Assembly (NCBI GenBank): GCA_023213395.1 | Contig: CM041465.1 | Location: 247,759,741-247,823,740, forward strand | Source: Cycas panzhihuaensis | Lineage: Eukaryota > Cycadophyta | Direction: 5' to 3' | Length of the DNA stretch: 64,000 bases | Shown: in pieces, positions 1 through 10,951 of the stretch | Layout of the letters: every line of letters starts with the position of its first letter | How positions within the stretch are numbered: position 1 is the stretch's first letter | The notes under the pieces: model-generated | What the model saw: only the letters and a program-made list of their open reading frames with translations | The model's database searches: none | Told to the model about the DNA's origin: nothing | Position numbers and translations under genes: made by a program

Positions 1-509
1 ATGCTATTCAATAGGAAAATGAACAAGGAACAGGGATTACAGAATCCATAGAAGTAAGTAATAATCTTTATTATCAAATAATACCAAAATAGAGCGAAAT
101 TACAACGAAATACTAGTCTTTCCTGAAGAAGTGAACTTCCCTCTTTGAGCCAAGGAACCCTCCAAATTGCAACCCTCAAATGGGCGAGCTAATTGCAGCC
201 CTAGAACCGAAAATACGTAGCCAAAAGAATCTCCGAAGATGGTTTGGGATGCAGCCCAAACTTCTTATATATAGTGATCAAAATACTTCAATTACAAGTC
301 GGCCAGATTAGGTAATATTATCCTTAATACTGCTTAAATAGAAGTTGGCTAGAACTTCTCCAAAACTGACATGCTAACTTTAAAAGGTCATAACTTTTGA
401 TAGAGATGTCAGAATTGACTTTCGTCTGAACCGTTGGAATCCTCATTCAAAGGCCTTTGATTTGAATGGTTACATGGCATAGTTTTGACTAGATTTTTGG
501 AATGTTACA
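1..509 (-). repeat. 3' LTR of gypsy A (partial)
   Basis: This stretch aligns base for base with 12847-13355 with scattered substitutions and ends in the same TGTTACA (TGTAACA on the element strand). The missing terminal portion lies upstream of the window. Confidence 0.93.
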
Positions 510-510
510 A

Positions 511-524
511 GTCCCTTCCCTTCA
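511..524 (-). other. Polypurine tract of gypsy A
   Basis: On the minus strand GAAGGGAAGGGACT lies immediately before the LTR start TGTAACATTCC. This is the usual position for plus-strand priming and it fixes the LTR boundary. Confidence 0.85.
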
Positions 525-536
525 AAACATGCTTTT

Positions 537-1088
537 CCCTCAAAGCATTGGTAAGGGCCCATTTTTCTGCATCCATTCTTCAGACTCCCACATTGCATCT
601 TCAAGCTCCAATGTCTTCTATTTGATGAGATATTCTTTTATTATCCTGGATTGCAAATTATTGTCCCTGGTCTTTAGTATCCCCTCAAGTTCCACTATCA
701 TCATCCCTTCTTCATCTACTGTTCGTAAATTTGTTTATGGAGCCTCCTTTCGCCCAACTTTTTCTTTAAACAAGACACGTGGAAGATATTGTGGATTTTG
801 CTTTCTAGTGGTAGTTTTAGCTGATATGCCACTTCCCCAATGCATTCCTCAATCTGACGTGGTCCAAAGAATCTTGGTGATAATTTATGTCGATTATTTT
901 GTTTCATCGACATTTGTTTGTGGGGTTGGAGTCTTAAGAATACCCATGCTCCTATCTCAAAACTCCGTTCAAATCTCTTTCTATGTGCTTGTTGCTTCAT
1001 CTTATTTTTTGCCATCTCCAAATTATTCTTTAGTATTCAAATTGTTTCTTGCATCTGTTGCAGGTTTTCTTAGACTTTTTGCTCTTTA
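537..1088 (-). pseudogene. Gypsy A integrase C-terminus (GPY/F) and chromodomain
   Basis: An open stretch at 716-1021 reads as the integrase C-terminal GPY/F module (LSPRFFGPRQIEE..., then VSCLKKKLG), a signature of chromoviral integrase. It ends in a stop and, after a frameshift, a second frame (about 540-735) reads as a chromodomain: VELEGILKTRD..., then KEYLIK, a TAG codon where the conserved aromatic Trp is expected, then KTLELEDAMWE. Chromodomains of this kind are known to bind histone marks or heterochromatin and to guide integration. The copia-1 insertion at 1089 separates this part from the catalytic core at 8856-9660. The module is broken by one frameshift and one stop. Confidence 0.82.
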
Positions 1089-1639
1089 TGTGAAAAGAGG
1101 CTTAATGGCGTCACAGTCCCAAGATCTAGAAGCTAGGATTACTCTAGTTCTAGAAGCACAAATACTAACAAGTATAATACTCTCAAGGTAAAAGAAAGCA
1201 TAAGAGACAAAGCATAAAATGAAGGAGCAAGAGAAATGATACCCAATGTGTGGAGTTGGAATTGGTCCAACCTCCAAAGAATAAACAGTTTGATTAGCAA
1301 CCGACAAAGATAACAATACACTCAACTCTATTATAAGACAATGAGAAGAGGTCTCATTATATAGAGTGAGATGAGAGACCTAAGGCCTTGGATGTTTGAC
1401 AAGTGTCAAACATCCAAGATACATGCCTTGCATGTAAGACATGTGTCCTTTTGGGCTTTCATGTGAGCAAAAATGCATGAGGGTCCATTTGACCCTTTAG
1501 TAACAACGTTGTGTCACTAGAAAGAATGTGGGTGTGCACTTTATCACTTAAGTGATAAGTCACCCCTAAAGTACAAAAGTACAAATATTACATAAAAATT
1601 AAAGTACATTATCTTAACATGTAAACATAAGGTTTAACA
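1089..1639 (-). repeat. 3' LTR of copia-1
   Basis: 551 bp with TG...CA ends, matching 8298-8850. It contains a palindrome at 1390-1415 and another centred near 1552, as in the other LTRs of this family. Confidence 0.95.
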
Positions 1640-1648
1640 CCCCCCTTC
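1640..1648 (-). other. Polypurine tract of copia-1
   Basis: On the minus strand GAAGGGGGG directly precedes the LTR start TGTTAAACC. Confidence 0.9.
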
Positions 1649-1659
1649 ATCATTTACAA

Positions 1660-2410
1660 TGTTAAGTCGGACACCAAACCATCTCTCGAATTTTACAAAC
1701 TTTTCTACCGAGAGGCTTGGTAAAGATATCTGCCCCGCCTCCTCTGTAGGTCTGTACTGGAGGTTGATCTCACCATTCTACACATGCTCTCTGATGAAGT
1801 GATGGTGACCCTCGATGTGTTTTGTCCACACATGAAAAACTGGATTCTTAGCTAACTTGAGTACACTTTGTCACAATGTATCCCGTGGGGTGACCTCGCC
1901 AAGTCCAAGTTCCCCAAGAATCCGTCGTAGCGGATAGGCTCAAGTCGCGTTATCGCAGCCTTTGTACTGCCGGTGGAGGACAAGGTAACATTGGGTTGCT
2001 TCTTGCAACTCCACGAAACAATCACGAACCAAGGGAAAAACAGTATCCCGATGTTGATCTCTTGCTATCTTGGCAACCTACCCAATCAGAATCTGAGAAC
2101 CCTTCTAGAGTGAAGTTCTCATTATGTGCATACTCAAGGCCATGCTGCAATGTGCCTTTGATGTACTTAAGTATACGTTTGGCTGCATTCCAATGTATCT
2201 GATTGGGTTGAGACATGTATCGTGAGCAAATCCCAACTGCAAATGAAATGTTCGGTCGAGTGTTGGTGAGATAAATGAGACTCCCAATCAACTGTCGGTA
2301 AAGTGTGGGATCTCACGGCAGCCTTCCTCATTGAGAGTAAGCTTAGATCCATTCTCCATTGGTGTAGTATTTGGTTTCTGATCATGCATCCTAAACCGCT
2401 GCAAAATGTC
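1660..2410 (-). pseudogene. Copia-1 RNase H domain
   Basis: The ORF at 2022-2291 reads MIGSLIYLTNTRPNISFAVG, then SDWVGCQDSKRSTSGYCF, the diagnostic copia connection and RNase H N-terminal part. The remainder to about 1660 is homologous to copia-3 28740-29160 but has several frameshifts, clustered where copia-3 has CAG or CTG (for example 1890-1970). RNase H would remove the RNA template during reverse transcription. Not functional. Confidence 0.85.
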
Positions 2411-3124
2411 TCAAGAATATTTCGCTTGGGAGATGAAGATATAGCCTAGCTGTTGCGATATCTCAAAGCCTAAAAAGTAATGGAGAAGTCCAAGATTTGT
2501 CATCTCGAAGCTTCTCTTCAAGTCATCTTGGAGAATGTGAATCATCTTAGTGTCACTACCAGTGATCACTAAGTCATCTACATACAAGGCAACAAAAATG
2601 ACATGGTTCTTTTCATGTTTTATATACAGATTAGGATCTGAAGTAGATCGATGAAACCCATGTCTCAAGAAGTAATCATCGATCTTTGAGTACCATGCTC
2701 TTGGAGCTTGTTTCAAGCCATATAATGCTTTTTTTAGGCGATATACAAAATGGTCCTTGCCTTGTACTTTGTATCCGAGAGGTTGCTCCAAATACACCTC
2801 CTCCTGAAGATCGCCATTAAGAAAGGCGCTCTTCACGTCCATCTGATAAACTGGCCATTTGCATTGAGCAGTTAAGGCCAAGATGAGTCTTATGGTGTTC
2901 ATATTCGCCACGGGTGCAAAAGTTTCCTCATAGTCTATGCCTTCTTTTTGTTTAAATCCTTTTGCCACAAGGCGGGCCTTCTGCCGTTTAAGTGAACCAT
3001 CAGAATGGAATTTGGTCTTGTAGACCCATTTGCAAATCGATTACTGTTTGTGTTTAGGCAATTCAACCAAATTCCAAGTACCATTCTTTTCAATAGAATG
3101 GATTTCTTCATCCATGGCAGCCTT
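2411..3124 (-). pseudogene. Copia-1 reverse transcriptase
   Basis: A 185-codon ORF (2411-2968) contains QMDVKSAFLNGDL, YGLKQAPRAWY and the catalytic YVDDLVITG (codons around 2572-2590). This is the core of copia RT, which copies element RNA into cDNA in virus-like particles. The segment 2969-3124 continues upstream with KWVYKTKFHSDG in the same frame after stop codons. A stop at 2411 separates it from RNase H. Confidence 0.9.
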
Positions 3125-3856
3125 CTAATTTTCATTTTTGGAAGCCTCCTCAAAAGTGGAAGGCTCATCAACACAAAGCACTTCAGCCATAAGTGCATAA
3201 TTGGTCTGCTGTCGATATTTTGATGGACGTTTTCCTTCAATGATGTGGCCGTCCTGAACTGTCTGAGTGTACCATTTTGGTAACTTTTGAATCGAAGTAA
3301 CTTGAACCTCAAGATCTTCTGGTCTAAGTGGTTGGTCAACAGAAGATGTGCTTGGATCAAGTGGAGCAAATTTAGTTGATGTAGACGGTCCAGCAGGTGC
3401 AGATGATGTACACGGTGTAGAGGATTGAGAAGAAAGGAAGGCCTCAACAATCTTCTTGCCTTTATTAATGGGAGGTTGCATGGATGTTGTTTGCAACTCC
3501 TTGTGATCTTCTTCAGCAAAGATGACATCTCTTGAGAGATGCATTTTCTTCCCTATGGGATCATACAACTTATAGGCTTTGATGTGAATGGCATATCCTA
3601 CAAAGATGCATTTTAGACTATGCTTGTCTAATTTCTTCCTTTGTTGATCGGGAATGTGCATATAAGCAGTGCACCCAAAAGTCCTCAAATGGTTGATGAG
3701 GCTTTTTGCCGCACCATGCCTCCTCGTGTCATATTGGTGGCTATCATGGCAGATCGCGATTAGCCACATAGGCGGTTGTGTGAAATGCTCGCCAAAGAAG
3801 CTTGAGTGAGTCCTCAAGATGCATCATTACTTTGGCTTTATTAGCCAAAGTTCTGC
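3125..3856 (-). pseudogene. Copia-1 integrase C-terminal region and IN-RT linker
   Basis: The ORF at 3125-3817 reads LRTFGCTAYMHIPDQQRKKL, then KCIFVGYA, YKLYDPIGKKMHLSRDVIF, then a Ser/Thr/Pro-rich linker. These are the conserved motifs that follow the copia integrase core. It is in frame with the upstream PR-IN ORF and the downstream RT ORF but bounded by stops. The N-terminal 60 or so codons near 3700-3817 look scrambled compared with copia-3. Confidence 0.85.
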
Positions 3857-4790
3857 TCATCTGCTCGAGACTCCATTTTGTTGAGGAGTGTGAGGAATAG
3901 TCAGTTGTCTCCGAATGCCATTATCCTTGCAGTATTGGGTGAATTCATTTGATGTAAATTCACCTCCATTGTCTGCCCTTAATGTTTTGATTGAGTGGCC
4001 AGACTCATTTTCCACTTCAAGCTTGAATTCTTTGAACTTGGAAAACGCTTCAGATTTGTGTTTGATGAAGTAGACCCAGACTTTGTGAGAAAAGTCATCA
4101 ATGAAGGAGATGTAATACAAAGCTCCTCCAAAAGATGATGTGGACATAGGTCCACACAAATCCGAATGTACCAATTACAAAGGATGTGATGCACGCCACG
4201 CTTTTCCTTTAGGGAAAGGCAAGCGATGTTGAGTTCCCATAATCCACGCTTCACAAAGACATTTTGTGCCATAGATCTTTGGAAGCCCATGTACCATATT
4301 CTTGTTGATCATTTGCCTCAAATTGTCTAAGCTCAAATGGCCTAGACATTGATGCCAAAGTTGCATCTTGGACAAGTATGGAGTGACAATTGAACCAGAG
4401 TAAGCAGAATCAAGTGTTATATTATTTGCATCCAATTTGTAGAGGCCTTGATTCTCATAGCCAATAGCTACTACTTGGTCATCTTTGTCACTGATTATAT
4501 ATTTCCTGTTTCTGAACAATACACTCATCTGTTGCTTGCCCAACTTGCTAACAGATAGTAAGTTTTTGTCCATTGAAGGTATGAAGTAGGCATTGCCATC
4601 GGGAAATGAGGAGAAAGGATTTGATGAAGAATGAAATGGAGTTATTGTGCCTACTCCAGAAATTTTAACACATTGATTGTTCCCAAAGGTCACTGATTGA
4701 CCTTTACCTTCTTTGATGTCGGTGAGGAGCACTTCACTTCCAGTCATGTGTTGTGAAGCTCCAGAATCAATAATCCAAGTTTCATTAACC
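3857..4790 (-). pseudogene. Copia-1 protease to integrase core
   Basis: Reading down from 4790: the protease active site WIIDSGASQHMTG (about 4740-4780), the pre-integrase zinc motif (LWHQCLGHLSLDN...KCLCEA), then the integrase core with the first Asp in VHSDLCGP and the second in RADNGGEF. The third catalytic residue should follow PQQNGVS, but the frame reads SSR and then a stop where copia-3 has SER, so the Glu codon is lost. One further stop (4175-4177) separates pre-integrase from core. Integrase would insert the cDNA. Confidence 0.9.
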
Positions 4791-5819
4791 TTGGATGTTT
4801 GATATGCACAAAACTATTTGTCTTCATCTGCAAACTGATTAAAGTGGCGTTGATTGCCACCTCTAAAACCCCCCCTTCCTCTTTGACCTCCTCGATAGGC
4901 ACCTCGATTTGGTCGAGGGAGTTGCTGCTGCTGGAACCTTTGTTGGTACTGCTGACGTGGTTGTTGCTGTCGCTGATTTGGATGACGTGGTTGTTGTTGC
5001 TGTTGCTGCTACTGACGTAGATCTGCTTGCTTCTTTCGACAATCAGGTGCTATGTGGCCAGGTTTGCCACAATAATGGCATACAACATTGGACCTTGAAG
5101 ACCCAATGTTCATGTTCCCAAACTGCTTTGAGAGTGCAGGTTTGGGGTGCTATTTGGCCTTTGAGTTAGCCGTGAATGCACCTGATGTAGATGGTTCCTC
5201 CTCATTATCTTTAGTGTAGATTTGTTCTTCTTGAAGTAGCAGACTTTCAAATTCATTGAATGTCATTCTTTTGAGAGAACCATCTCTTATAGTAGACAAT
5301 ATGAAGCCATTGTAGTCCTTGGGCAAAGCTTTGGTAATGGATGTGATCAGTTCATCTCTTGTAGCTGGACTACCTAGTGTATTCAGTTCATTACATACCT
5401 CCTTGATGGAGGAAAGAAAAGCTGACATGGGCTTGACAAACTTTCTGAGAATACAATTTGGCCTTAACCATTAAAATGCGAGCTTCATCTTACCTTTCAT
5501 ACAATGAGGACAAAATGTCCCAAGCTTCCTTAGAAGTTTTAGCACAAGCAATATTTTGATCTACATGCACATCAACAATCATATGAAGGAATGCCAAAGC
5601 GATTTCATCTTTGGCTTCCCAAGCAGCAACTAAAGCATCATCAGGTTGCACAGTTACATTGCCATTGATAACAAGTGCAGGTTGAGGTAATCTCCCAGAA
5701 ACATAACTCCAAAATTCATTCATGATCAACAAATTCTGAGTGAGTCTCTTCCATTCTTGATAATTATCTTGACCTGTTAGTCGAATGGTGCATGCATTTA
5801 GCATGTTGATAGCAGCCAT
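4791..5819 (-). pseudogene. Copia-1 gag
   Basis: The start ATG at 5819 opens MAAINMLNACTIRLTGQDNY..., the typical copia Gag N-terminus. A frameshift between 5490 and 5428 joins to a second frame (5150-5428). The CCHC zinc knuckle CHYCGKPGHIAPDC lies at 5039-5080, followed by a Gln-rich tract (4900-5010). Gag packages the RNA. The start was chosen by homology to copia-3 (ATG 24970). Confidence 0.88.
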
Positions 5820-8283
5820 GTTTCAGTTATAAAAGCTTGAAGCTAGCAGATAACTTGGAAACTCAAAGCTTTCGTCGCTCAAGTTCCACCTTCTAACGAA
5901 ACCAACAGTCCTGATCTTACTAGAAGATCCAACAACTGAATGGAATGATGAGGGGTGGAGGACTAGGCTATGGAGTTGGTCCAACTCTGATCTTATAGAG
6001 GAGATCCAACAGTTGGCCAAGTTAAATCTAGGACAAGGCAGGTAGGGTTGATCTGCATGGACGTACCATACTTTCCCTGGGATTCACAGCCCTAATAACA
6101 CCCTTTTCGAACCTCCTTTCCCTCAAACAACCTTAATTGTCGTTACCTTGGCCAAATCGATCGGTTGGTTCCCTAGGGAATGCACCAAGCTTAAGGTTAT
6201 TTCAAAGGCAAGGTTTGAACCTTTTTCGGGCCTCTCCAACAAGATTTTTAAGTCACTTTTTAGCAGTTTTAAAGTGAACTTAGATTTATTTACTTGGATG
6301 ATGTACTTATAAGAATGCTTGATTAAGCTTTACAAATGAAAGAGTGGCTTCAAGAGGAAGCAATTTTAAGTACACCAATATGAACACTAGAAGTGTTTTT
6401 ACAATTAGCACTTTAATAAAGTGTAGTGCTTATGTTGATCCAAGTAAAAAATCAGATGCTTGATTACAATAAGTTTTGCAAAGAAGTACTTTTTTTGAAA
6501 AAAAAACTTAAGTACTCAATGAAGTAAGGCAAAACTTGTGATGAAGATACAAGTGGGTTCCTTTTAATGCTGAAAAGTGAAGGTAAGAGAACCACTTGCA
6601 AGAAATGGACACCAAGCACCAAGTGTTGGGACTTTAAAAATAGTCCCAACAATCAAAAGAGAAATGATTTTTATTAAGCACAAAGTGTTTTTTAAGCCCT
6701 TTTTGTGACTAAGGGCATTAGGTCACCATGCAAGGTGCCTTAAAAAGTGTTTAAAAATAGTGATAAATATCACTTTTACAATATGAAAACACTTTAAATC
6801 ACTTTACTTAAAGTCAATTAACACTTATGCAACATTAATTAAGTGTTAAAAAAAACTTTAAGAAACAAAAAACATAGGCTGAAATGTGAATTTTTTGCAA
6901 CTTGAACACTAAGGACACCACGCAGGGAGCCTTTTAAAACACTGAATCAAGAGTATTTTGAGTCTTCAAATGAGAGAGTTGAAATTAGTATTGGTGATTT
7001 AATGAAATCACTCAATACTTAGAAGATTTTCAGCTTCAAAGATACAAAAAAAGATGATTTTTCTCTTAATAAATTTAGACTAAGGTCACTATGCAAAGTG
7101 CCTTGATTTATAAAATTGACTTAATAAAGAGAAGAAAAGTCACTTTTAATGTAAAAAAATGCTTAAAAGATCTTGATCCAGCTGTTTTTCACTAAAGTGA
7201 AGTTATTATTGAAAGTATCTTTAAAAAACTTTGGAATTTTGCCTTTAAAAAAACTTTAGAGTAACTTAAGTTATATAAAGGGGAATATTCCGTGAATATT
7301 CCTCTTTGTATAACATAAGGTTTAATAGATTAAAGTTTTCAACAAAAGATTTTTTGAAAAAATGAACGAACTGTTCAGGCCGCCGCCGTTCGTGCGCCCG
7401 CGGAGACAATGAATTTGTTCGATCTCGTGACAGAACGCTCGGTTGGAGACCGGACTGCAGGTGAAGGGTCGTACGGCCTAGAGGAGGCTTCACGTCAAAT
7501 CTGAGCAGATTCTGTGAACTGTGCAGAGAGAACAGAGCATATGAAGCTCTGGCTGGGCGCCCCTGTCACTGTGTGTAACTGGCAGCCATACAGCTATGTG
7601 TGGTTCAAAAACCTACCACAAAATGCTGAGCTCCTCCTGTGAACTCTACTACAGCTGCTTACAGTGTCAGATCTTGGACAGCCAGCTGATAGTGAGTAAA
7701 AATGAGTAAAAAAAACCTTAGTTTTTGATGAAAATTTTCACTAAAACTAGTGAAAAAACGCCTCTGCACTGCTAAGTATCTTCTCAGATCAATTTCAGAT
7801 TATAAATTATAACTTGAGAGCTGATTTCAGCAAAAAACACGCTGAATACAAACAACACTAAGGGTTTTGAGTTCCTTAGTGGGGTTTGAGGGCTGAAAAT
7901 GGCCCGATGTGATTCCTTTGCTGCAAAAGGATTAATATCTTGAAACATACTTCATTAAAGAGTTTCAGTGAGCTGCATAATATGCTAGCACCTGAACTAT
8001 GAGAAGAAACAACTCAGAAAGTTTGATTTTTAGTGAAAAAACCATGAAAAACGTGAGTACTTTGCTCAAAACCTTGAAAGTAATCTGAAGAAAAAATTTC
8101 AGATTTGAGTATAGAAAGCTCCTCCTTTTAAAATACTCCAGCAAAGCCTTGAACCTGCAAGAAATAATCTTCAAACTAACCTTGGATCGCCTTGGTCTGA
8201 AGGTCGTCACCAAGGGTTTGTAGGCTTTCTTCGAATCTCCTTGAGCAGCTACAAAACAGAACAGAGGGAACTAGCCTCCTCTT
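5820..8283 (-). other. Copia-1 leader between primer site and gag
   Basis: About 2.5 kb, mostly AT-rich, without a convincing gene. It is homologous along its length to the copia-3 leader (22676-24969). It holds a motif related to AAGGTGCCTTGCATGGTGAC repeated three times at about 180-190-bp spacing (near 6720, 6905 and 7085). A 65-codon frame (5823-6020) is conserved with copia-3 and stops four bases before the gag ATG. Confidence 0.7.
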
Positions 8284-8295
8284 GCTCTGATACCA
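8284..8295 (-). other. Primer binding site of copia-1
   Basis: TGGTATCAGAGC on the minus strand, complementary to the 3' end of initiator methionine tRNA, two bases from the 5' LTR end. Confidence 0.92.
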
Positions 8296-8565
8296 AATGT
8301 GAAAGAGGCTTAATGGCGTCATAGTCCCAAGATCTAGAAGCTAGGATCACTCTAGTTCTAGAAGCACAAATACTAACAAGTATAATACTCTCAAGGTAAA
8401 AGAAAGCATAAGAGACAAAGCATAAAATGAAAAAGCAAGAGAAATGATACCCAATGTGTGGAGTTGGAATTGGTCCAACCTCCAAAGAATAAACAGTTTG
8501 ATTAGCAAACTGACAAAGATAACAATCTGACTCCAACTCTATTATAAGACAATGAGAAGAGGTCT

Positions 8566-8575
8566 CATTATATAG
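8566..8575 (-). promoter_or_regulatory. TATA box of copia-1 5' LTR
   Basis: CTATATAATG on the minus strand. The same motif is present at the same LTR position in the solo LTR (about 17416-17425). Confidence 0.6.
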
Positions 8576-8600
8576 AGTGAGATGAGAGACCTAAGGCCTT

Positions 8601-8626
8601 GGATGTTTGACAAGTGTCAAACATCC
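8601..8626. promoter_or_regulatory. 26-bp perfect inverted repeat upstream of LTR TATA
   Basis: Arms GGATGTTTGACA and TGTCAAACATCC flank two bases. Each arm contains the TTGAC core recognised by WRKY factors (W-box). Identical copies are at 1390-1415 and 17366-17391; copia-3 keeps an imperfect one. A regulatory role is inferred. Confidence 0.55.
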
Positions 8627-8751
8627 AAAATACATGCCTTGCATGTAAGACATGTGTCCTCTTGGGCTCTCATGTGAGCAAAAATGCATGAGGGTCCATT
8701 TGACCCTTTAGTGACAACGTTGTGTCACTAGAAAGAATGTGGGTGTGCACT

Positions 8752-8769
8752 TTATCACTTAAGTGATAA
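8752..8769. promoter_or_regulatory. 18-bp perfect palindrome in LTR
   Basis: TTATCACTTAAGTGATAA is self-complementary. It recurs in the solo LTR at 17223-17240, shortened in copia-3 (near 29257), and its core TCACTTAAGTGA is in the unrelated copia-D LTR (40590-40601). Role unknown. Confidence 0.55.
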
Positions 8770-8855
8770 GTCACCCCTAAAGTACAAAAGTACACATATT
8801 ACATAAAAATTAAAGTACATTATCTTAACATGTAAATATAAGGTTTAACACTTTA

Positions 8856-9660
8856 GACGTATTTAGCCAATTCAAGAGTGATAGAGGTTCATACCCATAT
8901 AGTGCTTGAAATGGTGACATTTTTGCCACTGCGTGGTATGTGGTGTTACACCACCATTTTGCCAAATGGAACCATCAATGCCATTACATCTGTTTATCTG
9001 ATGCAAAGTTTCTTAAGTATCCCTCCACACATTTGTTAACTATTTCTGTGTGGCCATCTGTCTGCAGGTGGTATGCTGAGCTCATGTATAGGCTAGTGCC
9101 GGCTGATTTAAACAACTTCTTCCAAAAGTGACTTGTGAATTTGGGATCCTTGTCGCTGAATATAACTTTTGGAAATCGATGTAGTCTGTGAATTTCTTTC
9201 ATATATAATTTTGTTATTTGGCTTGCTTTTGCTCCTATCTAAGTTCCCTTGAAATGGGCATATTTAATTAATCTATCTACCACTACAAAAATTGTATCTC
9301 TTCCTTCTAAGAGTGGAAGACCTGTAATAAAGTCCATAGAAATTTCCTTCCATTTTTTATGGGGAATGGGAAGAAATGTAGCAACTTAGGGTCTTCACAG
9401 ATTCAGTCTTATTCCTTTGACATGTATCACATTCTAATACAAACCGAAGGATGTTGGATTTCATCCCTTTCTAGTAAAACGAACTTCAAAGCCTTCTATA
9501 AGTCTTATCCATCCCTAGATGTCCTGAAACTAGAGTTGAGTGAGCTTCTTGAAGTAGTGCTTCTTTTAGTTTACTTATCTTTGGAATAAATATTTTTCCT
9601 TTCCTTAGAATTAATTCTCTATGTTCTGTGAATTGCACTGCTTTTCCTTCTCTGATCTTT
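8856..9660 (-). pseudogene. Gypsy A integrase core
   Basis: Fragments read [20 protein letters not shown] (first Asp), FPKVIFSDKDPKFTSHFW (second Asp) and YHLQTDGHTEIVNKC (Glu), so all three catalytic residues survive. The 72-codon ORF at 8984-9202 is the best-preserved piece. The upstream HHCC zinc-binding part near 9400-9550 is recognisable but degraded. The domain is cut at 8855 by copia-1; its C-terminus continues at 537-1088. Confidence 0.85.
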
Positions 9661-9663
9661 TGT

Positions 9664-9976
9664 CTAATTTCTTATGATATCTAGTTTGGATAGAGTATCC
9701 GCTATTACATTTTCTTTCGCCTTTTTGTATTCTATGGTGAAGTCGAAAGTTTGCAACTTAGTAATCCACTTTTGTTGCTCATCGGATAATGCCTTTTCAT
9801 TTAGAAAGTACTTCAGGCTGTCATGATCAATTCTGACCACAAATCTACTTCCTAATAAATACTGCCTCCATTGGTGTGTTGCATGCATAATGGCTAGCAT
9901 CTATTTGTCATATATTGGTTTCATTGTTTTCCCTATTATTTAGCTTCTAGCTTTCATAAGCTATAGGCCTTCCTCC
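9664..9976 (-). pseudogene. Gypsy A RNase H, distal part
   Basis: The ORF at 9664-9900 reads MLAIMHATHQWRQYLLGSRF, VRIDHDSLKYFLNEK and KENVIADTLSK, the C-terminal half of gypsy RNase H (the usual ADALSR is ADTLSK here). A short degenerate stretch with stops (9901-9976) separates it from the RT ORF, which carries the RNase H start. Confidence 0.88.
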
Positions 9977-10951
9977 CTATAACAGAACTGCTCCTATTCC
10001 AAAACCTAAAGCATCACATTCCAATGTGAATGGTTGAGTGCAATCTGGTAAGGCCAATACGGGAGTTGTGATCATTGCTTGTTTTAATTCTTGAAACGCA
10101 CCTTCTGCTCGTGAATTCCATCTGAACGCATCCTTTTTGGTGAGGTTTGTCAGTGGCGATGCTATGTGTGCATACCCTTTTATGAACTTTCTCAGAAATC
10201 CTACTACGCCCAAAAAACTTCTTACTCTTGTGACATTCTTCAGAGTTGGCCAATTTACAATTGCCTGGATCTTTTTTGGATCAATTTTGATTCTTTCACC
10301 TATGATAATATGGCCCAGATACTCTAATTCCTCTTTTGTAAAAGAACACTTTTTCTTATTTGTAAATAGTTGCGCTTTCTCATGTATGAGCAGAACTGCC
10401 TTTATATGTTCCATATGTTCTTCCCATGTTTTGTTGTAGATCAGGATATCGTCAATGAAAACCAACATGAATTTCCTTAGAACATGTTTTAATATTGAAT
10501 TCATTGTGCTTTGGAAAGTAGTTGGAGCATTTATTAAGCTGAAAGGCATAACCTTGAATTCAAACAACCCTTCATACGTTCTGATTGTAATTTTGTAGAC
10601 ATCTTCTTCTTTGACCCTTATTTGGTAGTATCCTAACCGCAAATCTATTTTTGAAAAGTATCGGGCTCCACGTAACTCATCTAACAAATCTTCAATCCTT
10701 GGGATAGGATACCGTTTCTTTATGGTCAATTTATTCAGGCCACGATAATCCACACACATTCTGTAAGATCCACCCTTCTTTGGATTGACCACCACAAGAG
10801 AGGCGAATGGATTCATGTTTTTCACCACTATGCCTTGGAATAACAGTTCTTGAGTGATTTTTTCAATTTCCTTCCTGAGATGATAAAGATGTCTATATGG
10901 GAGAATGTTGACTGGTATTGCTTCGGGGATAAGGTCTATTGTGTATTCCAA
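9977..10951 (-). pseudogene. Gypsy A reverse transcriptase (long intact ORF) with RNase H start
   Basis: 324 uninterrupted codons cover nearly the entire gypsy RT: YRHLYHLRKEIEKITQELL, GSYRMCVDYRGLNKLTIKKRYPIP, KIDLRLGYYQIR, the finger VMPFSLINAPTTFQ and the catalytic FIDDILIY. It continues through LGHII and the thumb (RSFLGVVGFLRKFIKGYA) into the RNase H start PFTLECDALGFGIGAVLL, where a stop ends it. The conserved SKIDL motif is intact, so this is the best-preserved enzyme segment of element A. The reading frame lacks its own promoter or start context and would be part of a polyprotein. Confidence 0.92.

Larger units (their letters stand above)
1089..8850 (-). mobile_element. Copia-1, full-length Ty1/copia element nested in gypsy A
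   Basis: A complete copia element in minus orientation. It has a 3' LTR (1089-1639), polypurine tract, pol, gag, a 2.5-kb leader, primer site and 5' LTR (8298-8850). A perfect 5-bp TSD, CTTTA, lies at 1084-1088 and 8851-8855. The two LTRs differ at roughly 15 places by eye, so the insertion is fairly recent. Domain order is copia-type: gag, protease, integrase, RT, RNase H. One main frame runs from about 5428 down to 2411 with a few stops, so it is nearly but not fully coding. It is related to copia-3 and to the solo LTR at 17142-17695. Confidence 0.95.
8298..8850 (-). repeat. 5' LTR of copia-1
   Basis: 553 bp with TG...CA ends, nearly identical to 1089-1639. It acts as promoter: on the minus strand a TATA box (CTATATAATG) lies at 8566-8575, with the palindromes of 8601-8626 and 8752-8769 upstream of it. 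Confidence 0.95.

Noticed and set aside
502-1191. 229-codon plus-strand ORF at the window start
   Set aside because: It lies antisense to the gypsy A integrase C-terminus and chromodomain and runs into the copia-1 LTR; no protein family features.
7266-7493. 75-codon minus-strand ORF in the copia-1 leader
   Set aside because: Not conserved in the copia-3 leader; no motif.
8284-8295. tRNA gene fragments at the TGGTATCAGAGC sites
   Set aside because: They match only the 3' end of methionine tRNA and sit next to LTRs, so they are primer sites.
10137-10439. 100-codon plus-strand ORF
   Set aside because: Antisense shadow of the intact gypsy A RT.
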